From the NCBI GenBank assembly GCA_002496805.1, contig DALO01000007.1:1-7277 (forward strand): DNA of 7,277 nucleotides. The letters run 5' to 3'. The position numbers were made by a program, and so were the translations under genes. The notes beneath the pieces are model-generated. The model saw only the letters and a program-made list of their open reading frames with translations, did not search any database and was not told the DNA's origin. Source of the DNA: Methanobacterium sp. UBA353 (GTDB lineage: Archaea; Methanobacteriota; Methanobacteria; Methanobacteriales; Methanobacteriaceae). Position 1 is the first letter of the stretch. Each line of letters begins with the position of its first letter. Of this stretch, positions 6,090 through 7,277 are shown piece by piece.

Positions 6090-6258
6090 CAATGCATTCC
6101 CTGTAAATGCTGTATTTTACTTGTAAGCAATGTATTTTCTCTGTAAATACTGTATTTTACTTGTAAGCAATGTATTTTCTCTGTAAATACTGTATTTTTC
6201 TTATAACAATGTATTTTCCCTGTAACGCCTCATTTGGGTAATTTTCCCTCTAAAATAG
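6074..6258. repeat. Tandem array of ~20-bp repeats with 40-bp higher-order unit
   Basis: Nine related units can be read on the + strand: 6074-6092, 6093-6110, 6111-6130, 6131-6150, 6151-6170, 6171-6190, 6191-6209, 6210-6229 and a diverged one at 6239-6258. They alternate between TGTATTTTACTTGTAAGCAA and TGTATTTTCTCTGTAAATAC. The 40-bp pair at 6111-6150 is repeated exactly at 6151-6190. The outer units are 18-20 bp and diverged. The first unit contains the last codons and TAA of the upstream gene (5511-6089), and the last contains the TAG (6250-6252) and final codons of the convergent DUF4012 gene, so the array fills the whole gap. Each unit has a T-tract, spaced about two helical turns apart. 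On the - strand the shared core is TTACAGRGAAAAT. Possible roles are protein-binding iterons, including an origin-type element, or serial oligo-T terminators for the + strand genes. This is not a CRISPR array, because there are no unique spacers. Confidence 0.9.
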
Positions 6259-6957
6259 GCTGTTTATACCTTCATAGATTATGAATTCTTGGAAAACTGA
6301 TGAAGGAATAACATGAATGTTGCCCTGGGTATACTGGACTGATGCAGTTTCCATGAGAACTTTACGATTGCTTCGATCTTGTGCTTTCTTTTTAAGACCA
6401 TCCATAAGTGACTGCACAGCACTGCCCCTGCTCATTCCATCCTGATCCTGTTCTTCCCTCAAAAATTCGATGGAATTACCAGTCACATAACCTTTACCTT
6501 CCACATAAACTGGTCCAATGGCTTGTATCATGGCATCGATAGCTTCAGGAGTTACAATGACCACTAGATCGGTTTCCATACCAGTGTGATATTTGACAAT
6601 CTCCTGGGCCACCTTCGACCCTGCCTCCACATCGGAACTCCACAGAGAATCATGAAGGTAAAGTTTATCAGCACCATAACTTCTCAATTCAGGATCAGGA
6701 GATAATGTTGGATGTGCCAGGCCTCCAGGATAAACAGGAGTCATATTAACTATTTTTCCATGGTTAACATTCACTACAAAGACCATGTCCACTGCTCCTA
6801 CACCAGGCCTCGGTTCAGAGGGATCAGCACATAGAAGAAGCACATTATAATTCCCATCAAATTTTCCCTCTCCCTGGATATAAAGGTAGGATACATATAT
6901 ACCAGCACCGACAATTAGGATTAGAAATATGATTATGGCGATGAGTTTTTTAGACAT
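6250..6957 (-). CDS. Membrane-anchored DUF4012 protein, LytR-CpsA-Psr-like
   Basis: A 235-residue protein with a short basic N-terminus (MSKK) and one hydrophobic helix (about 5-27). This is an uncleaved signal-anchor that would place the rest outside the cell. The outer domain opens YNVLLLCADPSEPRPGVGAVDMVFVV, recalling the NxLLLGxD...R...D core of LytR-CpsA-Psr (LCP) phosphotransferases (D45, R50, D57 here). It then has VNMTPVYPGG where LCP enzymes have a conserved Arg (SIPRDT), and continues with AIDAMIQAIGPVYV, SIEFLREE and SRGSAVQSLMDGL (R177). DUF4012 proteins are common in methanogens with pseudomurein walls, so a role in attaching or handling cell-envelope polymers is an inference by analogy and no activity is shown. 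The start is ATG 6957 (complement of CAT 6955-6957), with AGGTGA (complement of 6965-6970) 7 nt upstream. It is convergent with the 192-residue gene through the repeat array and divergent from the partial gene at 7113. Confidence 0.82.
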   Translation of the reverse strand: MSKKLIAIIIFLILIVGAGIYVSYLYIQGEGKFDGNYNVLLLCADPSEPRPGVGAVDMVFVVNVNHGKIVNMTPVYPGGLAHPTLSPDPELRSYGADKLYLHDSLWSSDVEAGSKVAQEIVKYHTGMETDLVVIVTPEAIDAMIQAIGPVYVEGKGYVTGNSIEFLREEQDQDGMSRGSAVQSLMDGLKKKAQDRSNRKVLMETASVQYTQGNIHVIPSSVFQEFIIYEGINSLF

Positions 6958-7112
6958 TACAGTTTCACCTATTCTTTAAATTTATAGTAACATAATAAAT
7001 TTAATCGAAAAAAGGATAAGAAGTAGAGTTATTATTTCATCACTTAACAAATAAATTTTATGGTAGGTTTCCCCAACAGTTACCGCCAAAATAGTACATG
7101 GTGATTTTTTAC
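6958..7112. promoter_or_regulatory. Divergent promoter region (DUF4012 gene / partial gene at 7113)
   Basis: This is an AT-rich 155-bp gap between divergent starts. For the DUF4012 gene, - strand TATA-like candidates are TATAAAT (complement of 6980-6986) and a TTTATTATG stretch (complement of about 6992-7000). The second would leave room for a leader with the AGGTGA site. For the + gene, AAATAAATTTTA (about 7049-7060) would start transcription near 7081, ahead of GGTGAT (7100-7105), which is 7 nt before ATG 7113. The ribosome binding sites are clear, and the TATA assignments are tentative. Confidence 0.45.
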
Positions 7113-7277
7113 ATGGCTAACATCCCACCTGGAATTAAAAAATATAGATGGTTTAAACAATTGAGAAGATTCAGGAATTACATGCGAGATTCCTATAAAT
7201 CCTACAAACACAGGACAGTCTTGTGGGTTAAAGAATCAGAATTCGTTGAAAACATTAAAGGAGATTATAAACTCACT
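7113..7277 (+). CDS. 5' end of an unidentified gene, truncated by the window edge
   Basis: An open frame of 55 codons runs from ATG 7113 to the window end without a stop. The visible product starts MANIPPGIKKYRWFKQLR and is strongly basic and aromatic (IKKYRWFKQLRRFRNYMRDSYKSYKHR), followed by WVKESEFVENIKGDYKL. No signal peptide or known motif is seen in this part. The start is supported by GGTGAT at 7100-7105, 7 nt upstream, a near-perfect match to the 16S 3' end. An in-frame ATG at 7098 lies too close to any ribosome binding site and overlaps this one. Length, family and function cannot be judged from the fragment. Confidence 0.6.
   Translation, partial: MANIPPGIKKYRWFKQLRRFRNYMRDSYKSYKHRTVLWVKESEFVENIKGDYKLT

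Noticed and set aside
6074..6258. CRISPR array
   Set aside because: Units are contiguous and directly repeated every ~20 bp with no unique spacers, and no cas genes are nearby.

Overview
The window reads as chromosomal DNA of a methanogenic archaeon of the order Methanobacteriales, most likely a Methanobacterium-like species. The evidence is an mptE-type pterin kinase of tetrahydromethanopterin synthesis, an archaeal Orc1/Cdc6 initiator, a membrane-anchored DUF4012 protein of the sort seen in pseudomurein-walled methanogens, archaeal TATA-like boxes, and Shine-Dalgarno sites of the GGTG/GGAG/GTGATC type. The order-level placement rests on recognising protein families by eye, not on a database search.

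Layout, left to right. (1) Positions 1-758 hold no intact gene. The first ~490 bases are the decayed 3' half of a DDE transposase on the + strand, broken by stops and frameshifts. The remainder is AT-rich spacer leading to the next gene. (2) 759-2162 (+) encodes a B12-binding-domain radical SAM enzyme. (3) A 111-bp convergent gap with a bulged hairpin separates it from a class V PLP aminotransferase (2274-3428, -). (4) A 71-bp divergent promoter region leads to mptE (3500-4246, +), followed by an Orc1/Cdc6 initiator gene (4308-5447, +) and an unrecognised 192-residue gene (5511-6089, +). (5) The convergent gap after that gene is almost entirely a tandem array of ~20-bp repeats (6074-6258) that runs through the stop codons of both flanking genes. 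(6) A DUF4012 protein with resemblance to the LytR-CpsA-Psr fold (6250-6957, -) is followed by a divergent gap and the 5' end of an unidentified + strand gene (7113 to the window edge).

How the parts relate. mptE, cdc6 and the 192-residue gene run the same way with gaps of about 60 bp. Each has its own plausible TATA box or ribosome binding site, so they may be a loose cluster or independently started. Combining a replication-initiator gene with an iterated repeat ~0.6 kb downstream makes this the most interesting part of the window. Read on the - strand, the repeat has a core of the form TTACAGRGAAAAT, which loosely resembles the archaeal origin recognition box. The array is either a candidate initiator-binding or origin-associated element or a reiterated 3'-end/terminator element between convergent genes. 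The sequence alone does not decide which.
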